Below are positions 1-7,479 of a DNA stretch of 64,000 nucleotides, piece by piece. The stretch comes from Bacteroidaceae bacterium (lineage in GTDB: Bacteria; Bacteroidota; Bacteroidia; Bacteroidales; Bacteroidaceae), in the NCBI GenBank assembly GCA_017649485.1, contig JAGCGS010000040.1:22798-86797 (forward strand), read 5' to 3'. Every line of letters starts with the position of its first letter. Positions within the stretch are counted from its first letter, which is position 1. The notes under the pieces were generated by a model that saw only the letters and a program-made list of their open reading frames with translations, was not told the origin of the DNA and ran no database searches. Made by a program: the position numbers and the translations under genes.

Positions 1-1
1 A

Positions 2-1015
2 CTCGAGAAGCTGGCTTTTACGAAGCTTAAGCTTGCATTAGACAATCAGGGAATCTATGTGACGGCTATTGAACATAGAATCAAGACCGAGAAATCGTTG
101 GCAGGGAAGCTGCTTCTGAAAGGCTCAAAATACAATAGTATAAGTGACATCACCGACCTGTTGGGTTTGCGTGTTATCACTTTCTACACTGATGATGTGG
201 ATAAGGTTGCAGCCATAGTAAATAAGGTGTTTGATGTAGATTGGTGTGAATCAGTTGATAAGCGTAAACTACATAAACTCAATAGTTTTGGTTATAATTC
301 ACTTCATTATATTTGTCGTTTGCGTACCCAGAATAAGAAGCTGAAGAGCATCCGCTTTGAACTTCAAATGCGTACTGCCTTGCAACATGTGTGGTCAACC
401 ATAGAACATGATACAGGTTATAAAGGCGATGTGAAAATACCCGATGAATATCGTCGTCAATTCAGTCGTTTGGCAGGTATGCTGGAGTTGGTGGATGACG
501 AATTTAGCCGTTTGCGGATCTCTATTACTGACTATCGCAGACAAGTTCAGTCGTTGGTAAAGTCGGGCAAGCTGGATGATGTTGCTCTTTCTGCAGATTC
601 TTTTGCCAGCTACCTGGAGTTACATCCATTCGATCGTCTCAATCAACGAATAGCAGCTGTGAACCAAGCGGAAATTTTCCCAGCTCCCCTGATTGGATTC
701 CTTCCTCTGTTGGAGTCATTCGACTTTGAAACTTTAGGGGATGTTCAAAGGTTCATTCAGGAGGATTCAGATGATGCCTATCAGTTAGCCCTCTCGCAGT
801 TGGCTGTTACCGATCTCGACATTTTAGCAGAAAATGTAGGCTTGCAGAATCTCTGTTTAGTTCATGTACTCAAACAAGGACGTGGACGAGCCGGACTGAA
901 ATTTGTATTTGACACCTTGAATGGAGAGCGTGACAGTAACGAAATACTTGTAGATATGATACTGGAACAAGCACAGAATCTGGAATTTATGGATAATAAA
1001 ACTCCTAAACAATGA
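2..1015 (+). CDS. Small alarmone synthetase-like protein (RelA/SpoT synthetase domain), 5'-truncated by window edge
   Basis: A RelA/SpoT-type nucleotidyl pyrophosphokinase domain, expected to transfer pyrophosphate from ATP to GDP/GTP (or, in toxic relatives, to other nucleotides or tRNA). The frame is open from base 2, and residues before the GTG at 59 continue the domain, so the true start lies upstream of the window. Visible motifs are the basic RIKTEKS segment, ITDLLGLRVI, NSFGYNSLHY and ELQMRTALQHVWSTIEHD, the usual substrate and catalytic motifs. About 150 residues without a recognised domain follow; there is no TGS or ACT domain, so this is a short stand-alone synthetase. Its stop overlaps the start of the hydrolase gene by 4 bp (ATGA), implying coupled translation. 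It could be a housekeeping enzyme or the toxin of a toxSAS pair. Confidence 0.85.
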   Translation, partial: LEKLAFTKLKLALDNQGIYVTAIEHRIKTEKSLAGKLLLKGSKYNSISDITDLLGLRVITFYTDDVDKVAAIVNKVFDVDWCESVDKRKLHKLNSFGYNSLHYICRLRTQNKKLKSIRFELQMRTALQHVWSTIEHDTGYKGDVKIPDEYRRQFSRLAGMLELVDDEFSRLRISITDYRRQVQSLVKSGKLDDVALSADSFASYLELHPFDRLNQRIAAVNQAEIFPAPLIGFLPLLESFDFETLGDVQRFIQEDSDDAYQLALSQLAVTDLDILAENVGLQNLCLVHVLKQGRGRAGLKFVFDTLNGERDSNEILVDMILEQAQNLEFMDNKTPKQ

Positions 1016-1587
1016 GTAAAAAAGATTATTTAGATAGTAGTTTGTTGGATCGTGCCATCTGTTTTGCCGTAAAAGCGCACGCCAATACTGAGCGAAAGGG
1101 TAAAGGATTTCCTTATATAGTGCATCCTTTGGAGGTAGTGACTATTGTGGCAACAATGACTTCAGACCAAGAGATTCTGGCGGCAGCAGTCTTGCATGAT
1201 ACAGTGGAGGATACAGATGTAACGTTAGATCAACTGGCACAGGAGTTTGGTCAGCGTGTGGCTGACTTAGTAGCACATGAGAGTGATATTGAACTGGAGG
1301 GTAGTGCTGAAGATACTTGGCACCAACGCAAGCAGGCTGCTATTGATCACTTAGCCGAAGCTCCCTTTGATGCCAAGATCGTAGCAATGGGTGACAAACT
1401 ATCGAATATGCGAATCATTGCTCGCGACTATGCTGAGATTGGTGATGCTCTCTGGAATCGTTTTCATGTGAATGATCCTCAAGAGCATGCCTGGCATTAT
1501 CAAGGACTCTTGAAATCCTTGTCGGAACTAAGTGATACTCTTGCTTATCAGGAGTTCGCTTCATTAGTCAAACAAGTTTTTGGATAA
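1012..1587 (+). CDS. Small alarmone hydrolase (HD domain, MESH1/SpoT-like)
   Basis: A single-domain metal-dependent HD hydrolase of 191 residues, expected to remove the 3' pyrophosphate from (p)ppGpp or a related alarmone. The pattern matches Mesh1-type enzymes: YIVHP (His38), LHDTVEDTD (His62-Asp63 with the following ED) and GDKLSNMR (Asp128), giving the four expected Mn ligands. No synthetase, TGS or ACT domain is attached. The ATG overlaps the stop of the alarmone synthetase gene, so the two are very probably co-translated. In toxSAS systems such as FaRel/ATfaRel the antitoxin is a hydrolase of this kind, which makes the pairing notable. It is followed by a strong hairpin at 1589-1616. Confidence 0.88.
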   Translation: MSKKDYLDSSLLDRAICFAVKAHANTERKGKGFPYIVHPLEVVTIVATMTSDQEILAAAVLHDTVEDTDVTLDQLAQEFGQRVADLVAHESDIELEGSAEDTWHQRKQAAIDHLAEAPFDAKIVAMGDKLSNMRIIARDYAEIGDALWNRFHVNDPQEHAWHYQGLLKSLSELSDTLAYQEFASLVKQVFG

Positions 1588-1588
1588 A

Positions 1589-1616
1589 TATAGGGGCGGT
1601 TCACATCGCCCCTATA
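1589..1616. terminator. Strong hairpin after the alarmone pair
   Basis: A perfect 10-bp stem (1589-1598 with 1607-1616) with an 8-nt loop lies two bases after the hydrolase stop. No T-run follows on the plus strand. It could end plus-strand transcription and also limit a minus-strand transcript arriving from the riboswitch. A second perfect 10-bp hairpin lies at 1623-1650. Confidence 0.5.
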
Positions 1617-1622
1617 CCATCT

Positions 1623-1650
1623 CAAATAAACAATGGCAGTTGTTTATTTG
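1623..1650. repeat. Second perfect inverted repeat between the alarmone pair and the riboswitch
   Basis: Arms 1623-1632 and 1641-1650 are perfectly complementary around an 8-nt loop. A smaller hairpin follows at 1661-1678. On the minus strand these lie downstream of the cobalamin riboswitch and could form its transcription end. Confidence 0.45.
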
Positions 1651-1656
1651 CTTCTT

Positions 1657-1764
1657 TCAGCTTTCTTTTACAAGAAAGGTGTTGGTCGTGTGATGCGACG
1701 GTCCGAACCTCCGTCTCACTGTACTCAACGCTTTTTCCTCGAAAGCAATGACAAAGCAATGCAT
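1657..1764 (-). other. Possible 35-codon reading frame directly behind the cobalamin riboswitch
   Basis: On the minus strand an ATG at 1764-1762 abuts the conserved 3' end of the riboswitch and opens a 35-codon frame ending with TGA at 1659-1657. The product (starts MHCFVIAFEE, ends FLVKES) has no recognised domain or signal peptide. It is the only open frame of any length behind the riboswitch before the alarmone genes. It may be a leader peptide, the remnant of a deleted B12-uptake gene, or chance. Confidence 0.2.
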
Positions 1765-1947
1765 GGCAGGTCTTCTGACTCGTTTCACCTCTCAGCGGCC
1801 TTCCCGTATGGATTGCTTAGAAACCATGCAGTGGCATAGAGTTGTAGCTGACAGGTATCAAAGAAACTCACAGCAGCGGGACTGTTCAGGATTCTCACCT
1901 GATTCCCTTTTAATTCCTGGCTCCGAACAGAAGCAAGGAAACCAATG
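1760..1947 (-). promoter_or_regulatory. Cobalamin (B12) riboswitch, minus strand, without an obvious target gene
   Basis: Reading the minus strand, the hallmarks of a cobalamin riboswitch appear in order. The 5' core (1907-1877) contains GGGAATCAGG, then AATCCTG, then CAGTCCCGCTGCTGTG. Next come a CCACTG segment (around 1830), GGGAAGG (1805-1799), and the 3' signature AGTCAGAAGACCTGCC (1780-1765). The order and spacing match the Rfam cobalamin class as I know it. A good promoter lies directly upstream at 1953-1984. Transcription runs leftwards, toward the 3' ends of the two alarmone genes, which are on the opposite strand. No btuB or cobalamin gene follows. Confidence 0.9.
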
Positions 1948-1952
1948 CGTGG

Positions 1953-1984
1953 CAAAGTTAAATATCTTTTACGAAATATGCAAA
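1953..1984 (-). promoter_or_regulatory. Promoter of the cobalamin riboswitch transcript
   Basis: On the minus strand a TTTG box (1984-1981) is separated by exactly 20 bp from TAACTTTG (1960-1953), matching the Bacteroidetes TTTG-N19/20-TAnnTTTG pattern. Transcription would start near 1946, just ahead of the riboswitch. Confidence 0.75.
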
Positions 1985-2000
1985 CTTTTTTCTCTAATAA

Positions 2001-2031
2001 TTTGCCAATAGACGCTAAATAGTTACCTTTG
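2001..2031 (+). promoter_or_regulatory. Promoter of the pantothenate kinase gene
   Basis: TTTG at 2001-2004, a 19-bp spacer and TACCTTTG at 2024-2031. It is divergent from, and about 16 bp apart from, the riboswitch promoter. Confidence 0.75.
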
Positions 2032-2053
2032 CAATGTTTTTCGCAAAACTAAA

Positions 2054-2902
2054 ATGACTTTTCGTATGGGAATGGTAATTGGAATAGATGTGGGTGGCTC
2101 GACCACAAAGATTGTCGGAATACAGAACAATCAGATTATCAAGCCAATGTTTATTACAGCTGCAGACCCTGTGACATCCTTGTTTGGGGCTTTTGGTAAG
2201 TATCTTCATGATAATGAGATCAAACTGGAGGATATCGAACAGGTTATGATGACAGGTGTAGGAAGCGCTTTTGTAACAACCCCCATCTATGGTTTGCCAA
2301 CGAAGATGGTGGATGAGTTTACTGCCGATGGTTTGGGAGCTTGTCACGGTATCGATATCGACCGTCTGATTGTGGTGAGTATGGGTACAGGTACGACTTT
2401 CGTTAAAATTGATCATAAGGAAATCAAGCATATTGGTGGTATGGGTATTGGCGGAGGAACCTTGCAAGGCCTCTCAAACTTATTGTTGAAGACACATGAC
2501 ATTTGTCAGGTAGCTGAACTTGCCAAGCTTGGTGACCACACCAAGGTGGATTTATTGATTGGCGATGTTTGCAACACCGACTTGCCAGGGTTGCCTCTAA
2601 ATGCTACAGCTTCTCTCTTGGGTAAAGCACACAGTGACTCGGCACAAGAGGATATCGCTGCTGGTATCATCGTCACCGTGTTACAGACCATTGGGAGTGG
2701 GGCAGTTCTTTGCTCGTTAAACTCTGATATTAAAGATTTTATTCTTATAGGCAATCTTACTCGTATGCCTCAGTGTAGGGGGGTGTTCGATGAATTGGAA
2801 GGTCTCTATGGTGTGCGTTTCCACATCCCTCCATACGCAGAGTATAGTACAGCCATCGGAGCAGCTCTCTCCTATTTTAATAATAAAGAGAAAAATAATT
2901 AG
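2054..2902 (+). CDS. coaW: Type II pantothenate kinase (CoaW/Fumble family)
   Basis: Expected to phosphorylate pantothenate, the first committed step of coenzyme A synthesis. Near the N-terminus GIDVGGSTTKIV is the phosphate-binding loop of the ASKHA/Fumble fold. VSMGTGTTFV near residue 115 and the glycine-rich GGMGIGGGTLQG segment are typical of the eukaryotic-like type II kinases also found in Staphylococcus. At 282 residues it is of normal bacterial length. The annotated start gives MTFRMGMVIG; the ATG codons at 2066 or 2072 are equally possible and would begin at the conserved core. It has its own promoter and is a single-gene unit before rpsA. Confidence 0.85.
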   Translation: MTFRMGMVIGIDVGGSTTKIVGIQNNQIIKPMFITAADPVTSLFGAFGKYLHDNEIKLEDIEQVMMTGVGSAFVTTPIYGLPTKMVDEFTADGLGACHGIDIDRLIVVSMGTGTTFVKIDHKEIKHIGGMGIGGGTLQGLSNLLLKTHDICQVAELAKLGDHTKVDLLIGDVCNTDLPGLPLNATASLLGKAHSDSAQEDIAAGIIVTVLQTIGSGAVLCSLNSDIKDFILIGNLTRMPQCRGVFDELEGLYGVRFHIPPYAEYSTAIGAALSYFNNKEKNN

Positions 2903-2910
2903 TGAAACAG

Positions 2911-2941
2911 TTTGAGAGAACAAAAAAAGTTAGTAATTTTG
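2911..2941 (+). promoter_or_regulatory. Promoter of rpsA
   Basis: TTTG at 2911-2914, 19-bp spacer, TAATTTTG at 2934-2941. It lies about 60 bp upstream of the rpsA ATG, leaving an A/T-rich leader. Confidence 0.75.
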
Positions 2942-3002
2942 CGGCGTTTTTGAGACAACATAATGTCTAACACAGTTAACTATTTAAAAATTAATTAACA
3001 AA

Positions 3003-4790
3003 ATGGAAAATTTAAAGGAAATTAAGCCACTCGAAGAGTTTAATTGGGAAGCTTACGAAAGTGGCGAAGCTCTCTCTCCAGTCAGCAAGGAAGACCAGGA
3101 GAAGGCGTATGACAACACGCTGAATAAAGTAAATGAGCGTGAGGTCGTTGAAGGTACCGTAATCAGCATGAACAAACGTGAGGTCGTGGTGAATATCGGT
3201 TACAAATCAGACGGTATCATTCCTATGAGTGAGTTCCGTTACAATCCTGATCTGAAGCCTGGTGATAAGGTGGAAGTTTACATTGAGAACCAGGAGGACA
3301 AGAAGGGTCAGCTGGTGCTGTCACACCGTAAGGCTCGTTTGTCTTTGGCTTGGGATCGCGTAAATCAGGCGTTGGAAACACAGGAGGTTATCAAGGGTTT
3401 CATCAAGTGCCGCACAAAGGGTGGTATGATTGTGGACGTATTTGGCATCGAGGCATTCTTGCCAGGTTCACAGATCGATGTGAAGCCTATCCGCGATTAC
3501 GACGTATTCGTAAACAAGACTATGGAGTTCAAGGTTGTAAAGATCAACCAGGAGTTCCGCAACGTGGTTGTTTCTCACAAGGCTCTTATCGAGGCTGAGT
3601 TGGAAGCACAGAAGAAAGAAATTGTTAGCAAGCTCGAAAAGGGTGAGGTACTCGAAGGTACCGTTAAGAATATCACTTCTTACGGTGTATTCGTTGACCT
3701 TGGCGGTGTAGACGGTCTGATCCACATCACAGACCTGAGCTGGGGCCGTGTAAGCGATCCTAAAGAAGTGGTTGAGCTTGACCAGAAGATAAATGTAGTA
3801 ATCCTTGACTTTGACGATGAGAAACGTCGTATCGCTCTTGGTCTGAAGCAGCTTACTCCTCATCCATGGGATGCCCTGAATCAGGATTTGAAGGTGGGTG
3901 ATCACGTGAAGGGTAAAGTAGTTGTGATGGCTGACTATGGCGCATTTGTTGAGATCGCTCCTGGTGTTGAGGGTCTGATTCATGTTTCTGAAATGTCTTG
4001 GAGTCAGCACCTGCGTAGCGCTCAGGACTTCCTGAATGTAGGTGATGAGGTAGAGGCTGTTATCCTGACTCTGGATCGCGACGAGCGTAAGATGTCTCTG
4101 GGTATCAAGCAGCTGAAAGCTGATCCATGGGAGAACATCGAGGAGAGATATCCTATCGGTTCACAGCATAAGGCTAAGGTTCGTAATTTCACAAACTTCG
4201 GTGTATTCGTGGAGATTGAAGAAGGTGTTGATGGCTTGATCCACATCTCTGACCTGTCTTGGACAAAGAAGGTAAAGCACCCATCAGAGTTCACCCAGAT
4301 TGGTGCAGAAATCGATGTAGTAGTATTGGAAATCGACAAGGAGAATCGTCGTCTGAGCTTGGGTCACAAGCAGTTGGAAGACAATCCTTGGGATACCTTT
4401 GCTAATGTATTCACTGAGGGCGCTATTTTCGAAGGTACCGTAACCGATATCTTTGACAAGGGTGCTGTGATTGCATTGCCTCATGGTGTAGAAGGTTTCG
4501 TTACTCCTAAGCAGTTGGTTAAGCAGAATGGATCACAGGCTCAGGTTGGTGAGACTCTGCCATTCAAGGTGATTGAATTCAATAAGGATACTCGCCGTAT
4601 CTTCTTGTCTCACAGCCGTGTATATGAAGATCAGGCTCGCGAGGAGAGAAATGAACAGCGTCGTAATCAGCGCAGAAACAACAAGCGCGAAGAGACTCCA
4701 GCTATCCAGAACCAGGCAGCATCAACCACATTGGGTGATATCGATGCACTGGCAGCTCTGAAGGAGAAGCTTTCTAAAGGTGGCAAGTAA
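3003..4790 (+). CDS. rpsA: 30S ribosomal protein S1
   Basis: The RNA-binding S1 protein that brings mRNA to the 30S subunit. The 595 residues contain about six S1/OB-fold repeats; the central ones carry near-identical signatures such as YGVFVDLGGVDGLIHITDLSW, YGAFVEIAPGVEGLIHVSEMSW and FGVFVEIEEGVDGLIHISDLSW. The C-terminal tail is basic and Gln/Asn/Arg-rich (EERNEQRRNQRRNNKR), as in Bacteroidetes homologues. Codon use is strongly biased, as expected for a highly expressed gene. It is followed by an intrinsic terminator at 4819-4850. Confidence 0.97.
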   Translation: MENLKEIKPLEEFNWEAYESGEALSPVSKEDQEKAYDNTLNKVNEREVVEGTVISMNKREVVVNIGYKSDGIIPMSEFRYNPDLKPGDKVEVYIENQEDKKGQLVLSHRKARLSLAWDRVNQALETQEVIKGFIKCRTKGGMIVDVFGIEAFLPGSQIDVKPIRDYDVFVNKTMEFKVVKINQEFRNVVVSHKALIEAELEAQKKEIVSKLEKGEVLEGTVKNITSYGVFVDLGGVDGLIHITDLSWGRVSDPKEVVELDQKINVVILDFDDEKRRIALGLKQLTPHPWDALNQDLKVGDHVKGKVVVMADYGAFVEIAPGVEGLIHVSEMSWSQHLRSAQDFLNVGDEVEAVILTLDRDERKMSLGIKQLKADPWENIEERYPIGSQHKAKVRNFTNFGVFVEIEEGVDGLIHISDLSWTKKVKHPSEFTQIGAEIDVVVLEIDKENRRLSLGHKQLEDNPWDTFANVFTEGAIFEGTVTDIFDKGAVIALPHGVEGFVTPKQLVKQNGSQAQVGETLPFKVIEFNKDTRRIFLSHSRVYEDQAREERNEQRRNQRRNNKREETPAIQNQAASTTLGDIDALAALKEKLSKGGK

Positions 4791-4818
4791 AAAAGTTTCA
4801 CCTTATATATAATAAAAG

Positions 4819-4850
4819 GTGTCTGCAAGATTTTGCAGGCACTTTTTTTA
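4819..4850 (+). terminator. Intrinsic terminator of rpsA
   Basis: A 10-bp stem (4819-4828 with 4833-4842, one G-T wobble) and a GATT loop, followed by a run of seven T. The -33 box of the rnz promoter lies inside this hairpin. Confidence 0.85.
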
Positions 4851-4862
4851 TTGTTATCTTTG
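4832..4862 (+). promoter_or_regulatory. Promoter of rnz embedded in the rpsA terminator
   Basis: TTTG at 4832-4835, in the loop and 3' arm of the terminator, a 19-bp spacer, and TATCTTTG at 4855-4862. It is 23 bp upstream of the rnz ATG at 4885. Confidence 0.7.
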
Positions 4863-4884
4863 TGAGTTGAATTGTAAGCAAGGT

Positions 4885-5799
4885 ATGGAAAATTTCAAAT
4901 TGACAATATTAGGATGCGGTTCAGCCAAACCTACATTAAAGCATTTCCCTTCGTCGCAAGTGCTGAATGTGCGTGACAAACTGTTTATGATTGATTGTGG
5001 TGAGGGCGCTCAACTTCAGTATTGCCGTAATCGTTTACCTTTCAATCGCCTGAATCATATCTTTATCTCACATCTTCATGGTGACCATTGGTTTGGTTTG
5101 CCAGGTTTGATTTCTACTTTTAACCTATTGGGTCGTACTGCTGAGTTGCATGTGCACAGTCCGCATGGCTTAGAGCAGATGATGAAACCAATTATGGACT
5201 ACTGCAATAACGATATGACCTACCAGGTGTATTTTCATGAGTTCGATACTCACGAGTCAACTATGATTTTTGAAGACCGTACCTTAACCGTTACCACTAT
5301 CCCTCTGACGCACAGATTGCCTACCTGTGGCTTCCTGTTTAAAGAAAAGGAGGGCTTGAGACATATCATACGTGAGATGATTGATTTCTACCACATCCCA
5401 TTAGCCTATATCAATAATATCAAGGCAGGAGCTGACTTTGTGTTGCCTAATGGTGAGGTTATTGCCAACGAACGGCTCACCACACCTCCGTCACCTACCC
5501 ATCGCTATGCCTATTGTTCTGACACGATATACAAGCCGGAAATTGTAGAGTTAATAAGGGGAGTGGATTTGCTCTATCACGAAGCTACATACGCTGCTGA
5601 TGATGAGGTGAAAGCTCAGAAACATTTCCATAGCACAACCTTGCAAGCGGCTCAGATAGCTAAGGACGCACAGGTAAAACAACTGGTAATTGGGCATTTC
5701 TCAGCTCGTTATACAGATGAGGATAAGCTACTTAATGAAGCTAAATCTGTATTCTCCAATACTTTGTTAGCTGATGAGAATTGTTTGTTTAAAGCATGA
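4885..5799 (+). CDS. rnz: Ribonuclease Z (tRNA 3' processing endonuclease)
   Basis: A metallo-beta-lactamase-fold nuclease that cleaves tRNA precursors after the discriminator base. This matters here because at least one tRNA in the window lacks an encoded CCA. The 304-residue protein begins MENFKLTILGCGSA and carries the zinc motif HLHGDHWFGLPG near residue 65, a later EATY segment and GHFSARY near the C-terminus, as in bacterial RNase Z. The start at 4885 was chosen because an upstream in-frame GTG at 4819 lies inside the rpsA terminator and ahead of the transcription start. Confidence 0.95.
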   Translation: MENFKLTILGCGSAKPTLKHFPSSQVLNVRDKLFMIDCGEGAQLQYCRNRLPFNRLNHIFISHLHGDHWFGLPGLISTFNLLGRTAELHVHSPHGLEQMMKPIMDYCNNDMTYQVYFHEFDTHESTMIFEDRTLTVTTIPLTHRLPTCGFLFKEKEGLRHIIREMIDFYHIPLAYINNIKAGADFVLPNGEVIANERLTTPPSPTHRYAYCSDTIYKPEIVELIRGVDLLYHEATYAADDEVKAQKHFHSTTLQAAQIAKDAQVKQLVIGHFSARYTDEDKLLNEAKSVFSNTLLADENCLFKA

Positions 5800-5876
5800 A
5801 GTATATTTGTTTTAGGCTGAGCAATTAAACCTTTTAACTCTATGATGGTCTAATGACTAATGAATGAATAAAAGAT

Positions 5877-6434
5877 ATGAGTGCAAGATTCGATGAAGAG
5901 AATGTGCTGAGGATGCTGCAAGAAGACGATGCCATGCAACGCAGGGCATTCGGCATGATTGTTGAGGAGTATGGCCAGCAACTATATTGGCAGATACGCC
6001 GTTTAGTTTTAGATCATGACGATGCTAACGACGTCTTGCAAGAAACATTAATACAGGCTTGGAAGAATATCGATTATTTTCGTGGTGAGTCGAAATTGTC
6101 AACTTGGCTCTATCGTATTGCCATTAATCAGAGCTTGAACTTCCTGAATAAACAGAAGGCTCAACAGCATGTGTCGATGGATGATGAGTCTGTGAGTGTT
6201 GCCAATCAGCTGGAAGATGATGCTTATTTTGATGGCGACAAGGCTCAAAGACTGTTGCAACAGGCACTCACTACTTTACCCGATAAACAGAGGTTGGTGT
6301 TTAATCTTCGATATTATGATGAGCTGACCTATACTGAGATTTCAGAAATTGTGGGTTCGACAGTAGGAGCCTTGAAGGCTGATTACCATTTGGCTGTTAA
6401 GAAAATCTCTAAATTTTTCGAGGAAGCCGATTAA
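5877..6434 (+). CDS. ECF-family RNA polymerase sigma factor
   Basis: A 185-residue sigma-70 family factor of the extracytoplasmic function group. Region 2 is visible as HDDANDVLQETLIQAWKNI followed by FRGESKLSTWLYRIAINQSLNFLN (residues about 45-90). Region 4, the helix-turn-helix for the -35 element, is LPDKQRLVFNLRYYDELTYTEISEIVG (about 135-165). It is followed after 47 bp by a one-pass membrane protein and then a small exported protein, which suggests an envelope-stress unit with the membrane protein as possible anti-sigma partner. Confidence 0.93.
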   Translation: MSARFDEENVLRMLQEDDAMQRRAFGMIVEEYGQQLYWQIRRLVLDHDDANDVLQETLIQAWKNIDYFRGESKLSTWLYRIAINQSLNFLNKQKAQQHVSMDDESVSVANQLEDDAYFDGDKAQRLLQQALTTLPDKQRLVFNLRYYDELTYTEISEIVGSTVGALKADYHLAVKKISKFFEEAD

Positions 6435-6481
6435 ACCATTTGAATAAACCAATGTCTAACAAATAGAAAACGATAGAAACC

Positions 6482-6841
6482 ATGAAAGAAGAAGAACTGT
6501 TGTTGCGCAAGGTTGGGAAGAGCAATCCTTTTACGGTGCCAGAAGGCTATTTTGAAGGCCTTACAAACCGTGTTATGGACAGTCTGCCTGAAAAGCCGAT
6601 CCCAGAATACAAAACCAGGCCACTCACTTGGTGGGATAAAGCGAAGCCAAGTGTATATCTGGCAGCGATGTTTGTTGGTGCGGCTATCATCATCAGGGTG
6701 TTAGGTTATATACATGATAACGACCCTGCTGTGATTGCAGCCGAAGAAGAGCAATACGAAACGGAAATGGTGCAGAACCTGGTTGATGCTATGCAAATGG
6801 ATGATTATTCTCTATATCTATATCTTTCTGATGCTGAGTGA
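6482..6841 (+). CDS. Small single-pass membrane protein next to ECF sigma factor (possible anti-sigma)
   Basis: A 119-residue protein. The N-terminal half contains NPFTVPEGYFEGLTNRVMDSLPEK, a segment I associate with small Bacteroidetes proteins encoded beside ECF sigma factors. One hydrophobic segment (about residues 57-73) would cross the inner membrane, and an acidic tail follows. Position directly behind the sigma gene suggests it binds or regulates that factor, but no ASD or zinc anti-sigma motif is visible. The function is inference. Confidence 0.7.
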   Translation: MKEEELLLRKVGKSNPFTVPEGYFEGLTNRVMDSLPEKPIPEYKTRPLTWWDKAKPSVYLAAMFVGAAIIIRVLGYIHDNDPAVIAAEEEQYETEMVQNLVDAMQMDDYSLYLYLSDAE

Positions 6842-6875
6842 AAAACATTTGTATTATTTAATTTAAAGTTTGTTT

Positions 6876-7376
6876 ATGAAAAGATTGGTATTATTATTGA
6901 CAATGGTGGTAGCTGTAGCTTCACTAAACGCACAAGACAGAAGAAATCGCGAAAGACTAACGCCTGAACAGTTCCAGGCAAGGCAACAGGAGTATCTTAC
7001 TAAAGTTGCGGAGTTAACAGAGCAGGAAGCTAAAGAATTCTTCCCGCTGTACTTTGAGATGAAACAAAAACAGAAAACCATGCAGGATGAAGCTTGGAAA
7101 CTGTTTCGTGAGGGTAGGGACAACAACGCTAAAGAGGGTAGCTATAAGGAAATAAATGATGCCTTTACTGAGTCGCAGCTGAATTCTGCACGCTTGGAGA
7201 AGGAGTATCTTGATAAGTTCCGCAAAATCTTGCCCGACAAGAAGATTTTTCTTATAAGAAGTGCCGAGATGGGGTTCCGTACTAATATGGTTAGGGATAT
7301 GTGGCGTCCTCGCCAGGAGGGCGGTGGAACACCCAGCAGGGACAGACAACGCAGACACACTCCAGATATAAAATGA
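6876..7376 (+). CDS. Exported helical protein, Spy/CpxP-like in layout
   Basis: A 166-residue protein with a signal peptide ending at SLNAQ, followed by a highly charged, helical region. The motif LTPEQFQARQQEYLTKVAELTEQEAKEFFPLYFEMKQKQ resembles the long helices of Spy/CpxP-type periplasmic chaperones and of proteins annotated in Bacteroidetes as sensors of ECF-type sigma factors. The C-terminus is Arg/Gly/Pro-rich and probably disordered. The start was set at the ATG at 6876 rather than an upstream TTG. It forms the third gene of the sigma-factor unit and is followed by a hairpin at 7398-7426. Confidence 0.72.
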   Translation: MKRLVLLLTMVVAVASLNAQDRRNRERLTPEQFQARQQEYLTKVAELTEQEAKEFFPLYFEMKQKQKTMQDEAWKLFREGRDNNAKEGSYKEINDAFTESQLNSARLEKEYLDKFRKILPDKKIFLIRSAEMGFRTNMVRDMWRPRQEGGGTPSRDRQRRHTPDIK

Positions 7377-7397
7377 TTATTAATTTTGTTAGTAATT

Positions 7398-7426
7398 CCC
7401 GTCAGTAGCACATAGCTGCTGGCGGG
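7398..7426 (+). terminator. Hairpin ending the sigma-factor unit
   Basis: Arms 7398-7409 and 7415-7426 form a 12-bp stem with two G-T wobbles and a 5-nt loop, followed by the T-rich stretch TGTTGTTTT. Confidence 0.65.
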
Positions 7427-7479
7427 TGTTGTTTTCAAACAAACGTAGAAAAGTGTTTTTGCAATTAATATAATCGATT

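Noticed and set aside
1633-2011. Two plus-strand reading frames of 68 and 87 codons
   Set aside because: They lie across the cobalamin riboswitch and its promoter on the other strand, have no promoter of their own, and their products have no protein-like pattern.
4819-4884. Longer N-terminus for RNase Z from GTG 4819
   Set aside because: The extension would be translated from the rpsA terminator and lies before the rnz transcription start; family homology begins at the ATG at 4885.
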